Shown one piece after another: positions 39,020-49,090 of a stretch of DNA of 64,000 nt; the first letter of the stretch is position 1; every line of letters begins with the position of its first letter. The translations under genes were made by a program, and so were the position numbers. The notes beneath the pieces are model-generated. The model searched no databases. It worked only from the letters and a program-made list of their open reading frames with translations, and was not told the origin of the DNA. The stretch is from Paralvinella palmiformis (taxonomy: Eukaryota; Annelida; Polychaeta; Terebellida; Alvinellidae): NCBI GenBank assembly GCA_025642065.1, contig JAODUP010000220.1, positions 842,911 through 906,910 on the forward strand, written 5' to 3'.

Positions 39020-42000
39020 CCCTTATTTATAGTTAAAACGCAGTTATGTCCTTATTACTGAAGGGAAAATGGTGTAATTATCCTAAAAAGAAGTTGAGAC
39101 TGACTCATAAAACTATTTTTATATCTGTAAGAAAAAACTCTAAAACATAACATTTTGAACTTAATATTCTTATAGGGTGTGAGTGAGTAAGGTGAGTGAG
39201 TAAGTTTGGAAAACTCCCATTTTTGAGGCATCAAAAGTCTGTGGTAAATGAACTGTTCCAATGAGCACTGTCTATTAAAATTATTTCTCATCGAAGCTTC
39301 ATTTATTAACATAATTGTGCAACATAGATATGTGTTTAGATCCACAATATGGCTGCTGATTTTATTGTGGGAATAATTTGCCTGTTATTTTTGCACCTTG
39401 ATTGAAAACAGCTGTTCAGTTATTACCCGACAATGAATAATTCTGGGGAACAATTACCACTGTTTTATGTAAAAAACACATTTAGGAGAGCAAATCCCCA
39501 AATAAATGTACACTTGTTCAATTAAGTCCTGTTTATATCAAAATATACTTAAGTGTCTCATTAAAATGGAATGATTTGAATTTGATGTTGCTTAAAAATA
39601 CAGCATATACATAATTTGTTATTGTTTGTGCACCAGAAAGCTGTTTGTTGAAGACGCATCCTTAAAAACAGAAGTTATCAGCTAGCCACACAAAATGTGT
39701 GTAATTAATGCATAATTAATTTAATTAGCATTAGTTTTAAAATCAGCATATATCAGAAATACAGTAACTGTCTTGTTATCCATAACTACGCATACTAACA
39801 TTCTTATGTACAGTACTTCTGAAGTGTAAGGCTAATATTCCATTTGTGTATTTTCTTTAATATATTATTTTGCACACGACATACAATTGTATAAACCAGA
39901 GATTTGTTTTATTTATTTCATTAACTAATTTTTAATTTGGTAGCCTTTAATTACCATGTAATAGCTCCTGAAATGTTATTAATCTAATCATACATGAGCA
40001 GAGAGAATTCTCATTTACTCACAATCCATTGTTTTATTTCCTTAATTTTTATTCTTTGATAGTGACTTTGCACACTTTTAAATGGGGGCATTACTATGGC
40101 AGGAAATCGGGTCCTTATCAAAGGTTGGTAATAGGTCACGTTAGGTGCAGCAGTTGATAGCTATTCGTGGATGGCAATGTTTCTGCCAGCATTTTGTCTG
40201 CTGGAGATATCTACAGAGTGTCTGACTGAAAACATGTCTTCCCTGTCCCAAAAAGCTAAATTTTCTTCTGCAACTGAAGCCATAAAACAGTCAGAACATG
40301 ATAATCAGCTGAACATAATCTGAACATTTTTCCACTTCTTCTCAGTGCCAAGGGCCTTAGAACAACTGAAGTTGATTATGGCAATCTGTAAGATATTATT
40401 ATTATTAATATTATCAAATGATAAATATCCTTGGAGCATCCTTATGTTCAGGGCATGTTGGATAATATAATATCAGATGGTAGTGGACTAGCTCAATGAG
40501 TTTCTGTGTTTGTATTGACAAATTTATTTACTGGCATTTTGCTTTAAGCACCAATTTGTTTGGTAAAGATGCTTTTATTGATGTCAGTTTCTGAAATCGC
40601 TCAATCAGTTTTCTTTTTCAGATTCAGCATCAATTGCAAAAACCCCACCTGCATCCAGGCATATTTAATCATTCTTGTCCAACTATAGCCATTTAAATAT
40701 TTGAAAAATTCTATGGTCTAGTTTTATTATCAATAAAGATATTTTATATAACATTGTGTGTATGTGTTTCAGAGTTCTGTAGAACAAATCTGATTGAAAT
40801 TACTATCTTTATGGCAGTTAACAGACCCCAACCCCACCTTTCGGTATAAGCGTGCCATCACCCAGCAATGGACATGGGATCAATTCCAATCCGGAAACTG
40901 ATTATTTAAAAAAATGGAATTGGAATTGATAAAATTGGAATTGGAATTTCCTACAAAAACATTTAATCCACAAATTAATTTACCATATTTCTTCCATGAC
41001 AATCCTACTTGGAATATATACTACCCCGAGTAGGTCTTCCAAATAGGTACTCAGAGTACCTACTCATGGTAAAAAGTAGTAGGTAAAAGAGTCAGTAAAA
41101 ATGGAATTGGAATTGAAAATTTTGAAATTGGAATTGAATTGATAGATTTGATTTGGAATTGACAAAATGGAATTGACCCCATATCTGCCCAGCAACTTGG
41201 AAAGAGTTCAGTTTTTTAATCATATTATAATATTTCTATTCTTGATTTATTTTAAACAAAGTGAAACATTGAGGGTCATTATAGGCTTCTCTGGAAAATG
41301 ATAACAAATTGGCAAGTATTCAGAGAAGCATACAAAAGAGCAGTTAAATTACTCTAGATCAGCCCCAAATGTTGTATGTTTTCCTTGATATAGCACATTT
41401 CAGATAGCAGGCGTATCAATTTATCAGTGTACACCATAAATGCATTGGTGTTTCAACATATTTGTTTTCACTTTTAATCTACCCAACAATATTATCGTGA
41501 TAAATTGTTTGAATATATTGCACTTTAAATCTTTCAAATTAGTACATTAGGATAGACCAAAATTACAACATTAAGATCTCCCAGTATAATACTAGGTGCT
41601 TAAGAATCACTCAGCTCTGTGCTAGTTTCACGGGTTTGTTGCTAACTTATATTTATAGAAGTCATGAGCCAATTAACGCATCTTCTCTAAATATGTTAGT
41701 GATACTCTAAGGAGTTAACTATTTGTATTATTTTTATATCTGTAGAGTCCTCCAGCCACACCTACACATAGTACTGGATGTAGTACAGGAATGAACCAAC
41801 CAACAGCTAACCAGGGATCATCTTCTGGATCATCCTCAAAGTCAAAGAACAAAAAGAAGAAGAAGGTTTGTCAGAGAATGTTCTTTTTAAAGAACCAATA
41901 TCTGTTAGATTGTGTAGATAATTAACTACCAGCTGTGACTCTACTTTATATTATGTTACAAGCTTTTATGGGTCTAGGGACAAATAGCAATACTGCGACA

Positions 42001-42362
42001 TCGTCAAATCCTGTGGTTATTGTTTAATCCAGAGTGGCTCATCATCAGCACGAGATGTTTTTACGAGTCAAGCAGTCACGCCAGCTGATATACGAGAAGC
42101 GATGAGACGCTATTGTCAGTGTATTGGCCCATTTGCTGATTTTGTAGTAAGTATTCTATTTCAGTTTATACACCTGGATATCACTTCTAGGATTTGTTTC
42201 TTCTGATATACTGATAAAACTTGAAGTTTATTTCTGTTATTTATCTACTATAAAATGATGTGTAATGATATTAGTATGAAAATGTCATTCTGACCTATTA
42301 TCTTGTTTTCTTTTCAGAAGTGTCCCTTGGATAATCCTATCCACAAATTACTCTGTTGCTGA
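28106..42362 (+). CDS. SUPT3H: SUPT3H (Spt3 homologue), 11 exons, N-terminus missing
   Basis: Encodes Spt3, a histone-fold subunit of SAGA-type coactivator complexes that helps load TBP at promoters; it acts in the nucleus. I joined eleven exons with GT-AG borders and agreeing phases: 28106-28190, 33634-33720, 34417-34516, 35178-35246, 35550-35611, 37195-37270, 38001-38122, 38700-38888, 41746-41865, 42033-42146, 42318-42362. They give 355 residues and a stop. The order matches the known family: first helix ([10 protein letters not shown]), second helix with FLFLLRKDK, a basic linker ([13 protein letters not shown]), [22 protein letters not shown], a conserved block ([27 protein letters not shown]) and the C-terminal histone-fold helix ([10 protein letters not shown]). 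The C-terminal third carries an insert rich in Ser, Pro, Thr and Lys that I do not recall in vertebrate SUPT3H. The exon holding the initiator Met and the TELQ-MM-like end of the first segment was not found, so the gene begins upstream of 28,106. Confidence 0.95.
29400..29442. repeat. (TA)n microsatellite in a SUPT3H intron
   Basis: About 21 TA units. Confidence 0.95.
30134..30450. repeat. Degenerate ~50-bp repeat with GATGAAGCCA core
   Basis: Variants of GATGAAGCCAATATAGTGT occur near 30134, 30232, 30284, 30341, 30376 and 30428, each followed by an ATT/ACT-rich stretch. Spacing is about 36-57 bases, with one double step. Confidence 0.6.
31186..31373 (-). mobile_element. SINE family 2 in a SUPT3H intron
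   Basis: Reverse strand shows CGTGGTCTAGCGGTAGCGTG and TGTTCGAATCTCGG, ending in the (ATC)n-type tail. The 9-bp flanks GTTGGTCTT (31177-31185 and 31374-31382) form its target duplication. Confidence 0.85.
31589..31748. repeat. 20-bp minisatellite, 8 units
   Basis: Unit TACGTCTGGCCTGCTGACTG repeats eight times with single-base changes in a SUPT3H intron. The period is not a multiple of three, and open frames across it are a by-product of the repeat. Confidence 0.95.
33634..33720 (+). CDS. SUPT3H: SUPT3H exon: loop and second histone-fold helix
   Basis: 29 codons, phase 0 at both ends, flanked by CTGACAG and GTAAAT. Holds the EDVGRLR loop and FLFLLRKDK, the most recognisable Spt3 motif. A 5.4-kb intron precedes it. 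Confidence 0.95.
34417..34516 (+). CDS. SUPT3H: SUPT3H exon: end of histone fold and acidic linker
   Basis: Acceptor TTGTAG, donor GTAAGC. Encodes [20 protein letters not shown] followed by an acidic stretch (GADDEE) as in the human protein. Ends in phase 1. Confidence 0.95.
34711..34779. repeat. 23-bp tandem repeat, 3 units
   Basis: AAAGGCATAGACCAGCAGTG plus ACG, three units with one difference. Lies in the SUPT3H intron after the acidic-linker exon. Confidence 0.95.
35178..35246 (+). CDS. SUPT3H: SUPT3H exon: basic linker
   Basis: Acceptor TTTACAG, donor GTAATG. Encodes [19 protein letters not shown]. The KKRRK cluster could act as a nuclear localisation signal. Phase 1 at both ends, so the exon keeps frame if skipped. 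Confidence 0.95.
35550..35611 (+). CDS. SUPT3H: SUPT3H exon: acidic segment
   Basis: Acceptor ATTATAG, donor GTGAGT. Encodes [20 protein letters not shown] then Leu, aligned to the human segment that follows IDQTG. Enters in phase 1 and ends in phase 0. Confidence 0.93.
36010..36130 (+). mobile_element. Probable DNA-transposon end (CAGGG type)
   Basis: Begins CAGGGTGCCCATACATCC and continues with CCTGGAAAA motifs in both orientations (TTTTCCAGGTCCTGGAAATG). This is typical of the ends of CAGGG-type DNA transposons. The opposite end was not found, so it may be truncated. Confidence 0.5.
36869..36965 (+). mobile_element. Probable tRNA-derived SINE head
   Basis: TGCCATAGTGGTTAAAGCG and GGGGTTCAAATC resemble boxes A and B of SINE family 1. 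It lies in a SUPT3H intron. Confidence 0.5.
37195..37270 (+). CDS. SUPT3H: SUPT3H exon: EFCEARQ segment
   Basis: Acceptor AACCAG, donor GTAAGT. Encodes [20 protein letters not shown] then [14 protein letters not shown] is the counterpart of the human YAEFCESRQ. Ends in phase 1. Confidence 0.95.
38001..38122 (+). CDS. SUPT3H: SUPT3H exon: conserved central block
   Basis: Acceptor CATTACAG, donor GTAATA. Encodes [27 protein letters not shown] and AQ, close to the human segment around EILAYLAYETVAQ. Ends in phase 0. Confidence 0.96.
38700..38888 (+). CDS. SUPT3H: SUPT3H exon: VDLALLV helix and start of lineage insert
   Basis: Acceptor TATTAAG, donor GTATGT; 63 codons, phase 0 at both ends. Starts with [12 protein letters not shown] (conserved), then leaves the vertebrate sequence for a Ser/Pro-rich run that includes [20 protein letters not shown]. 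Confidence 0.92.
38956..39020. repeat. (CA)n(TA)n in a SUPT3H intron
   Basis: CA tract passing into TA units. Confidence 0.95.
40869..41187 (+). mobile_element. hAT-type MITE (319 bp) with exact 8-bp target duplication
   Basis: Flanked by CCCAGCAA at 40861-40868 and 41188-41195. Ends TGGACATGGGATCAATTCC and, reverse-complemented on the right, CAGATATGGGGTCAATTCC match at most positions. The interior is full of GGAATTG repeats. Length, inverted ends and the 8-bp duplication all fit a hAT-derived MITE. It lies in a SUPT3H intron. Confidence 0.85.
41746..41865 (+). CDS. SUPT3H: SUPT3H exon: low-complexity Ser/Thr/Pro and poly-Lys
   Basis: Acceptor CTGTAG, donor GTTTGT; 40 codons, phase 0 at both ends. 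Composition is Ser/Thr/Pro/Gly-rich and ends KSKNKKKKK. There is no obvious vertebrate counterpart. The exon keeps frame if skipped. Confidence 0.85.
42033..42146 (+). CDS. SUPT3H: SUPT3H exon: C-terminal histone-fold helix
   Basis: Acceptor ATCCAG, donor GTAAGT; 38 codons, phase 0. Encodes [20 protein letters not shown], matching the human IREAIRRYSHRIGP stretch. Confidence 0.95.
42318..42362 (+). CDS. SUPT3H: SUPT3H terminal exon
   Basis: Acceptor TTTTCAG; 14 codons ([14 protein letters not shown]) then TGA at 42360-42362. The 3' UTR follows. Confidence 0.88.
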   Translation, partial: KCPLDNPIHKLLCC

Positions 42363-42439
42363 TGTCAATTTTAGTCATGAAGCAATATACTCGGCTGTAA
42401 TACTAATAGCACATCACTGTCATCACTAATTTTTCATTT

Positions 42440-42445
42440 AATAAA
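42440..42445 (+). terminator. Candidate SUPT3H poly(A) signal
   Basis: AATAAA lies 78 bases after the SUPT3H stop codon, a suitable distance for the first polyadenylation signal. No transcript evidence is available. Confidence 0.55.
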
Positions 42446-43539
42446 TATCATCATGTTTTAGATATCTATTCAATAATAGAGACTTATCAGAGAGATTATA
42501 TATATATATGTTTCCCATAACACACCATTTGGGATTTTGAACCAGTAGCACACCTAGCGGTTGGGTGCACTTCTCAGTTTCTAGTCACTGGCCTTGACTG
42601 GGTGACTGGACTAGTATAGTAACTTTTATTGTATAACTAATAATATCAGTTTCTTCTCCACCCACAATTAATGGAACATAATTTCACAGTATCAAATCCT
42701 GACTAGCAACATGACCATTAAAATATTGACCTTTAATCACCATTAAAGATGACATTAAATCTAAAGCATGTGTATGTCTAACAGACTATGACTCTGAGAT
42801 TTATCAATGTTTATGAAATCAAACTAAAAATTCCTTGGAAACCTTCTCATTTAATAATCATGAAACTACTGACTTCCAAATCATGGGATTGATTCAATGT
42901 CTTACCAATGTCTGTGGGATGTTTCATCTTCCAATAAAATGCTGCAGCTTGATCACATTATTTCCTCTCAGAGTGTATCAACTCTGCTACTTGAACGAGG
43001 TGAAATAAATCCCGAGGCTAAACATTAATTAATTCCTTCATTTGTTCATTTTGAGATAGTTTCAGCCGCTAACCACAAAACGAACCCAGTGCCCTACATA
43101 ATCATACCAAGGATTTGACTGATAATTGAGCATTTCTTATTCTGAAATCTGCGTACAAAGTTCTTAGAGTCTAATAACAGACTAATAAGATGATAACAAC
43201 AATAATAAAATAACAACAGCAGCAACGAGTTACTAGCAGAATGCAAAGAATGAAATAACAAACGTAATTAGTTTTTCAGGTTATAAATGATTATTTAATT
43301 GTCAAGTTAATTTGTATTAAGAGTAGGCCAGAACGGGGGTTAGTTGGCATCAAAGTTTATTGATATTGTAAAGATAGTCACCAGATATTAATATTTGAAT
43401 GAAGATTCTTAAAAGATAATACAAATAAACTATATATAGATAAATGCAAATAAGTAAAACCAGCCTTTGTTCTAAATTGATTAAATGTAGTTTGTTGTAC
43501 CACCAACAAAATTAAGATCTTCTGCTTAATATTATTTTT
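42446..43539. other. Intergenic stretch after SUPT3H
   Basis: AT-rich. The minus strand near 42,530-42,610 has GGTTCAAAATCCC, a possible SINE box B. Nothing else recognised. Confidence 0.45.
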
Positions 43540-44580
43540 AGAGCAGTTTCGTCGTACATTGAAAAATATGAAAGTGGTACGAAAAGTGCCAAAACGTTCA
43601 AATCAATTAATGACTACTTAGTTTGACATCCACGTAAATGTGAATTAGAGAATGGCCATGCTCGTCTTAATAACCAAGATGTTGGAACAAAATCAGCTAC
43701 AGAAGGTAAAACTCCCAAAGAAGCTGATGACGAAAAAATAGAGAAAACGGTGAAACCACAACCGCCAACTGAAGTCGACGTTGATAATATTGAAAAGGGG
43801 CCCCAGCTGGAAAAGTCTTCACATGACAAAACGATATTGATAAGACGACTAGAACTGATAGTGTATCATTTCCGATGGTTCAGTATGTTGCCAACAATAA
43901 AGATAACCATTCATTTTTTCAACTCGCCTTTTTACGATAACACCGACATTATGAATATAAAGATAGACTAGACGGGTTGTGCGGAGGAGAAATTAAAGCC
44001 ATGAACATTCCAGATTACACAAAGAAAACTAATGCACGGAGAGAGGCAAGTAAGCCGACAATGACCAGCTCTACGACTGGAAATAATCTTATTAATAGGT
44101 TCAAGGCTGAAAATAATAAATAGAACCAAATTATTCCTGGCCTTCTTGATACCATCCAATTATTGTCAGAGGGGGCTGGATGTTTTCCGTGGTTCTTCTG
44201 AACAAATTTTACAAATGTGATTCAATATTATGCGAACTTGTTACATATTTAGGGAATGCGCCAGGAACAACCCTTATCAAATAAAATACAACATGAATTA
44301 ATTTAAATCTGGATCATTTGCGCAAAAGATCATTATTGAAGAAATAAAAACTGCAAAGTGTTTTGCTGTTGATGGAACGACTGATTGTACTCGTGAAGAA
44401 TTCATATCATTCATCATCGGATATGTGTGTATTAGTATGTATGTATTAGTGCGCACTGTTAGCTGCAATTTTTGTGCGTTGGCTAAAACCTTTAAATCAA
44501 CATTCTCAGAAGGGAATTATCCGCTAAAATTGGGACTGCAGTTCAGTGAATGTACATGGAACCTGATGTTGAATTATAGT
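43540..44580 (+). pseudogene. hAT (DUF4371/ZMYM-type) transposase relic, N-terminal part
   Basis: Fragments in changing frames: a lysine/glutamate-rich leader (KSATEGKTPKEADDEKIEKT, near 43,690), NIPDYTKKTNARREASKPTM (near 44,003) and KIIIEEIKTAKCFAVDGTTD then CTREEFISFIIGYV (44,328-44,430). The last block matches the DUF4371 hAT pattern in which a run like 'I..EIK.AK.FS...DETTD...KEQ....RYV' carries the first catalytic Asp. Stops and indels show it is dead. It continues at 48,294 after an inserted LINE and SINE. Confidence 0.72.
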
Positions 44581-44717
44581 GAAGTTTGGATAGCTGTTTA
44601 ATATCTGGATTAACTTTTAGATATCAGTCATTCATTGGACACTTATTACTCATTGTCTCCATGGCAACCCTGGCCTACACCAACAGTACTTTAAAGTCTG
44701 TGTGGAAATCAATTAAG

Positions 44718-45082
44718 TCAGTGAGCTCCGGTGGCCTAGTGGTTAAGCACTCGGCACTTGGTGCCAACAGTCGCAGGTTCGTACCCCGTAAGAGGTCGAA
44801 ACTTTTCCAGGGATTAATTTTTCGGCTCACTACATCGTGGATGGATGACCACGTTAAATGGCGCTGCCGTCTCCACTGAATTATTTAAAATAAAGGGGGA
44901 CGTTAAAAACCCCCTGAGGACGTAAAACACTTTTGCAGTGCCCACCCTCAGGGTATTTCGGCTCCATCTTTCCGTACTGCTCCCCTGTGAGTGGTGGGGG
45001 AGGAGGTTCTCAACCACTCCAACATAGAAGCTGTGCTGATTAAGCGACAGCCTGGGGATTCTCCCCGAACAACAAAACAAAC
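44718..45082 (+). mobile_element. tRNA-derived SINE, family 1, full copy
   Basis: Flanked by a perfect 10-bp duplication ATCAATTAAG (44708-44717 and 45083-45092). Box A-like TGGCCTAGTGGTTAAGC near 44732, box B-like GGTTCGTACCCC at 44776. The tail has hairpin GGGGATTCTCCCC followed by AACAACAAAACAAAC. Inserted near the 5' end of L2-like LINE copy 1. Confidence 0.88.
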
Positions 45083-45092
45083 ATCAATTAAG

Positions 45093-48062
45093 GATTCACC
45101 ACTTCCCAGTTAGTTGTTTACAACAATAAAGAGCTTGAATGTATGCCAAGTAATTCCTACAGTTAGGGGGTGTCGTGCAGGAACAAAGCCTGGGAGGTGT
45201 ATTGCTGTAATAACAACTCTTAGAAGTGGATCGTGTATATATCAACATAAACAAGCCAGTGGACTGGGTGTAAACAAGAACAATTTAGTGAGGATTAAAT
45301 GTAACAATGTTCATGTTCAACCTTTGAAGAAGTCTGTGCAAATATGTTGCCTTAACCCAAGATCAATCAAGAACAAGGCTTTGTCTCTGAGTGACTATAT
45401 TGTTACACAGGACTATGATATTGTTGCTCTACAGAGACATGGCTGGGGACATCAGTGGACAAGAAATGCATTGCCGAGTTGGTCCCTTCTGGATATAGCA
45501 TGAAACATGTACCCCGCCCGGTAGTAGAAAGGGAGGTGGTGTGACTTTACTATACAAGTCTACTATACCATTCCGCCTTCTCGGCTCCAGTACTACTGGC
45601 AATTACACAAACTTTGAACACGTGGACTGTGTTTTGAATACGGGAGAGATGATGGTGTGTCTGGCTGTCGTAGATCGACCCCCATCGTCAAAAGATAATT
45701 GCTCGACCATCCCTGACTTCTTGGACCAGTGGTCTATATTTCTCGCTGGATACATCACCCACAACAATGAGATTATAATTGTTGGAGATCTAAACTTTCA
45801 TGTTGATGTCAAAAACGATCGTTGATGCTCAGCGATTTATGGATACAATCAAACTTCAAAGCGTGTGGTCTACAACAACATGTACATGAACCGACTCGTG
45901 TGCTTGCCCATACATTAGACGGCGTGATCAGCAGGGACATCAGTCACATCATATCGGACGTTACCATCACTGATCCGGGACTTTGCGACTACCTTGGGAA
46001 ACTGACACGTGACCACTTCGCTGTAGGATTCACCACAACCCTGGTCAAACTTGCCCACATGCAGAAGATTGTTTCATATAGAAAACTACGTGACATAGAT
46101 GCGGAGGCTTTCAAACATGATATCTTAGTTTCCTCCATGTTACAAACTACGCAATGTAATGTAGATGGTTTGGTGACTGCTTTTACAAATGGACTAACAT
46201 CACTTATTGATAAGCATGCACCTCTTCGTACTAGAACTATTACAGAGCGTCCTGATTGTCCATGGTACACCGATACATTACATGAAGCTAAACATCTCCG
46301 ACGGAAACTGGAACGACGATGGAAAAAGAATCGCTTGGCTGTTAACCACCAAATATTTAGAGATCAATGTATTGTGGTAAATAAACTCCTAAAACAAACC
46401 AGGATAGCTTACTATTCTGTAAAGATCACTGCCTGCGCCCAAGACCAGAAGGGCATATACAAAGTGGCCAAACACCTGCTTGGCGACAGGGGATCAACAT
46501 CTCTTCCCCAGACAGGGTCTCCCAGTGAATTAGCCAAGATATTTAGCTCTTTTTTATTGATAAGATACAAAACATCTGATGTGACCTCCAGACAGATCAG
46601 ACGCACGGTATTGACCAGGACGTCGATATCTCATCTGTATATACACCACTGGAGAGGTTTACTTACGCCTCAGAAGATGAAGTGAAGATTCTCATCATGA
46701 AGTTACCTAGTACATTCTGTAGCCTTGATCCGATGCCCACGTGGCTTCTAAAGCTGTGTGTTAGGAGTTACTCCCTATCATCACCGCAATTGTCAATGTC
46801 CCCATGGATAGCTGTCGTGTGCCTCCTGTATTTAAGTGCGCCCAGATACGACCACTACTTAAGAAACCAACACTCGATCCAGACATTCTAAAAAACTACA
46901 GACCCGTATCCAACCTTTAGTTCATTTCCAATGTATTAGAGAAGGTACAAAGCGATATCCTGGAGTCTCTTGATAATGGTTGTGTCACAGTGTTGGTCAT
47001 GCTCGATTTGTCAGCTGCATTTAATACTCTCGATCACGGAATCTCGCTTTGAGAATGTATTCGGAATCTCCGGAGCAGCTCTCAAATGGATAGCATCATA
47101 CCTTACCGACCACTTCCAGGTAGTGGTCATAGATAGCGAGCAGTCTAAGCCAGTACTCCTGAAATATGGTGTACCACAAGGCTCGGTACTCGGCCCGAAG
47201 AAATACACCATGTATGCTAAGCCTCTAGGAGCCATTATCCGTCGGCATGGACTTTCTTACCAGTTTTATGCAGATGACACACAACTATACATCTCATTCA
47301 AGCCGAAGTAAGACGCTGTGAAAGCACAATCCCTCTCACTCGTTGAGAACTGTGTTACTGACATTGAGGGATGGATGTGTACAAATATGCTGTTTGTTTT
47401 GGTGACATTAATATAACATCAGTGAATACTGTGAGGAACTTAGGTGTTATCTTTGACTCTGCACTAAATATGGAGCAACAGTTGAATAATATATGTAGGG
47501 CTGGCTATCACCAACTCCGCAACATTGGGCATATTAGGCGTTACTTAACAAGTGATGCAAGTAAGTCACTGGTTAATGGGCTTATGACATCACACTTGAA
47601 TTATTGTAACGCTTTGCTCAATGGACTGCTCCAGACCTCCATTAACAAGTTGCAACGTATACAGAACACGGCGGCACGGATTGTAACCCGAACATCACGC
47701 CGGAGTCACATGAGACCAATATTGAAGGATCTCCATTGGTTACCTGTCAAGTATCGAGTGAAATTTAAAATCTTAATGCACACGTATAAAGCCCTACATG
47801 AACAGGCTCCAAGGTACATATCTGACATGTTAACAGTTTATCAACCAAGAAGAATACTACGTTCGATGGATTCGGTGACATTGGTGGTTCCAAGGGTTAG
47901 AACATTTAGCTATGACGAAAGAAAATTTCAGTTTTCAGCAGCCAAACTATGGAATGCACTCCCAACTCACATTCGTCAGTCCAAAAAACTGAAAATTTAA
48001 AAAAAGTTGCTGAAATCGCATTTGTTCTCCAGCCATTTTGATCTTTAATTCTTTTTCTTTGT

Positions 48063-48134
<72 letters not shown>

Positions 48135-48293
48135 CCCAATTTAGCTTTATACATATATTGTTATGAAATAATCGTATTATATTTGTTATATCTTATATGT
48201 TTTTCCCCCATTAGTTTATGTACAGCACTTTTGAACAGGCTTTAAGTATGAAAAGAGCGCTTTATAAGTTTGGTATAATAATAATAAATAATG
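45093..48293 (+). mobile_element. L2-like LINE, copy 1 (degraded)
   Basis: Endonuclease part at 45114-45825 (CCLNPRSIKNK, IVGDLNFHVDV), shifted frame at 45822-46685 (HEPTRVLAHTLDGVISRD, RDHF, DKHAPLRTRT), then reverse transcriptase with LDLSAAFNTLDHG near 47000, GVPQGSVLGP and YADDTQLYISF (46970-47311), and the C-terminal region 47371-48000 (MDVYKY...LWNALPTHIRQSKKLKI). Several stops and short deletions make it inactive. The 3' end carries GAGCGCTTTATAAGTTTGG followed by (ATA)n, a hairpin-plus-microsatellite end known from L2-clade LINEs. A (TA)n(TG)n tract at 48065-48133 lies in the 3' UTR. The 5' UTR may extend to about 44,600, on the other side of the SINE at 44718. Confidence 0.9.
48065..48133. 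repeat. (TA)n(TG)n within the LINE 3' UTR
   Basis: Lies where LINE copy 2 has only the short TTTTATATATCCC at about 58,980, so the tract grew after the two copies separated. Confidence 0.95.
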
Positions 48294-48630
48294 TGAAGAG
48301 GGGACGTATGTTTTAATAGAAAAACTCTTGTTTGCAGTTCATGAATTTCCCAAAATGACGGGTGGAGAAATTGCAAAGAAAATCTAAACAATCTGAATTT
48401 TGAAGACTATGGGTCAAATGTATGATAATGTCTCCAATATGACAGGAAAGTAGAGTGGTGTGGAGGCTATCTTAAAGGAGAAGAATGATGAGTGAATTTT
48501 CTTCATTTACGCAAATCGTACTCTGAATCTCGTTGGGACGGATTGTGCTGAAACTTGCAGTAAAGCTATAACGTTCTTTGGAATCTTGAAGGACGGTTGT
48601 GATAATTGCAATCGTAAATGCAACAATGCC
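48294..48630 (+). pseudogene. hAT transposase relic, continuation after the LINE
   Basis: In one frame with two stops: MYDNVSNMTGK, SGVEAILKEKNDE, IFFIYANRTLNLVGTDCAET and CSKAITFFGIL. This is the next conserved block of the same family (GYDGASNMSGKxxGVQA...HCxAHxLNL). It supports one original transposase split by the insertion at about 44,6xx-48,293. Confidence 0.8.
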
Positions 48631-48999
48631 TATCCCTTATTGTAGTAGGAAAAACATGGATGACATCATTATTTTCTGAATGATTGCAGGAACAGGACCT
48701 TAAATTCATTCATTCATTCCTCACGTTGACGGCTTGAAAGCAATCAAGCTGGTCTTTCTCCTCCCCAACACAACTACAAGCCAATGGACTAGGTAATCAT
48801 TGCTAATCTAAAGCACTATTATCGTTCGATCGTAGTAAAAAAAGCTAATCGTGGTCATAGAGAGGAGTGAACCGTATGTTGTCAGTGTGCTGGATGTCAT
48901 GCGCATTATCCAGCGAGCATGGGAATCGACAATTGCTTTTCTCATTGTTACTGCAAAGCACCCGAAACATAGTAGCCAGAGCCTGCTATAGAGGACCCA
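48630..48999 (+). pseudogene. Tigger/pogo-type DDE transposase relic, central part
   Basis: Frames give VGKTWMTSLFSE (family: AWMTSxLFxEWL), KAIKLVFLLPNTTTS followed by the WTR of a broken PMDQ motif (family: LVFLPPNTTSxLQPMDQG), ANLKHYYRS-like codons, and VSVLDVMRIIQRAWESTI then NCFSHCYCKAP (family: TVLDAxxWIxxAWxxVxxxTIxNCF). Frameshifts and stops throughout. A C-terminal piece of the same family lies at 56480-56830. Confidence 0.75.
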
Positions 49000-49013
49000 T
49001 TGTCGTGAAAATA

Positions 49014-49025
49014 ATATATATATAG

Positions 49026-49085
<60 letters not shown>
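49014..49085. repeat. (TA)n microsatellite
   Basis: Longest TA tract of the window, with one short interruption. It lies at the broken end of the Tigger relic. Confidence 0.95.

Positions 49086-49090
<5 letters not shown>

Larger units (their letters stand above)
38889..41745 (+). other. SUPT3H intron (2.9 kb)
   Basis: Contains a (CA)n(TA)n tract at 38956-39020 and a hAT-type MITE at 40869-41187. The rest is AT-rich with no coding signal. Confidence 0.75.

Noticed and set aside
44814..45080. Minus-strand frame beginning MFCCSGRIPRLSL, also present at 51,633-51,971
   Set aside because: The shared peptide comes from antisense reading of the SINE family 1 tail, not from a gene family.
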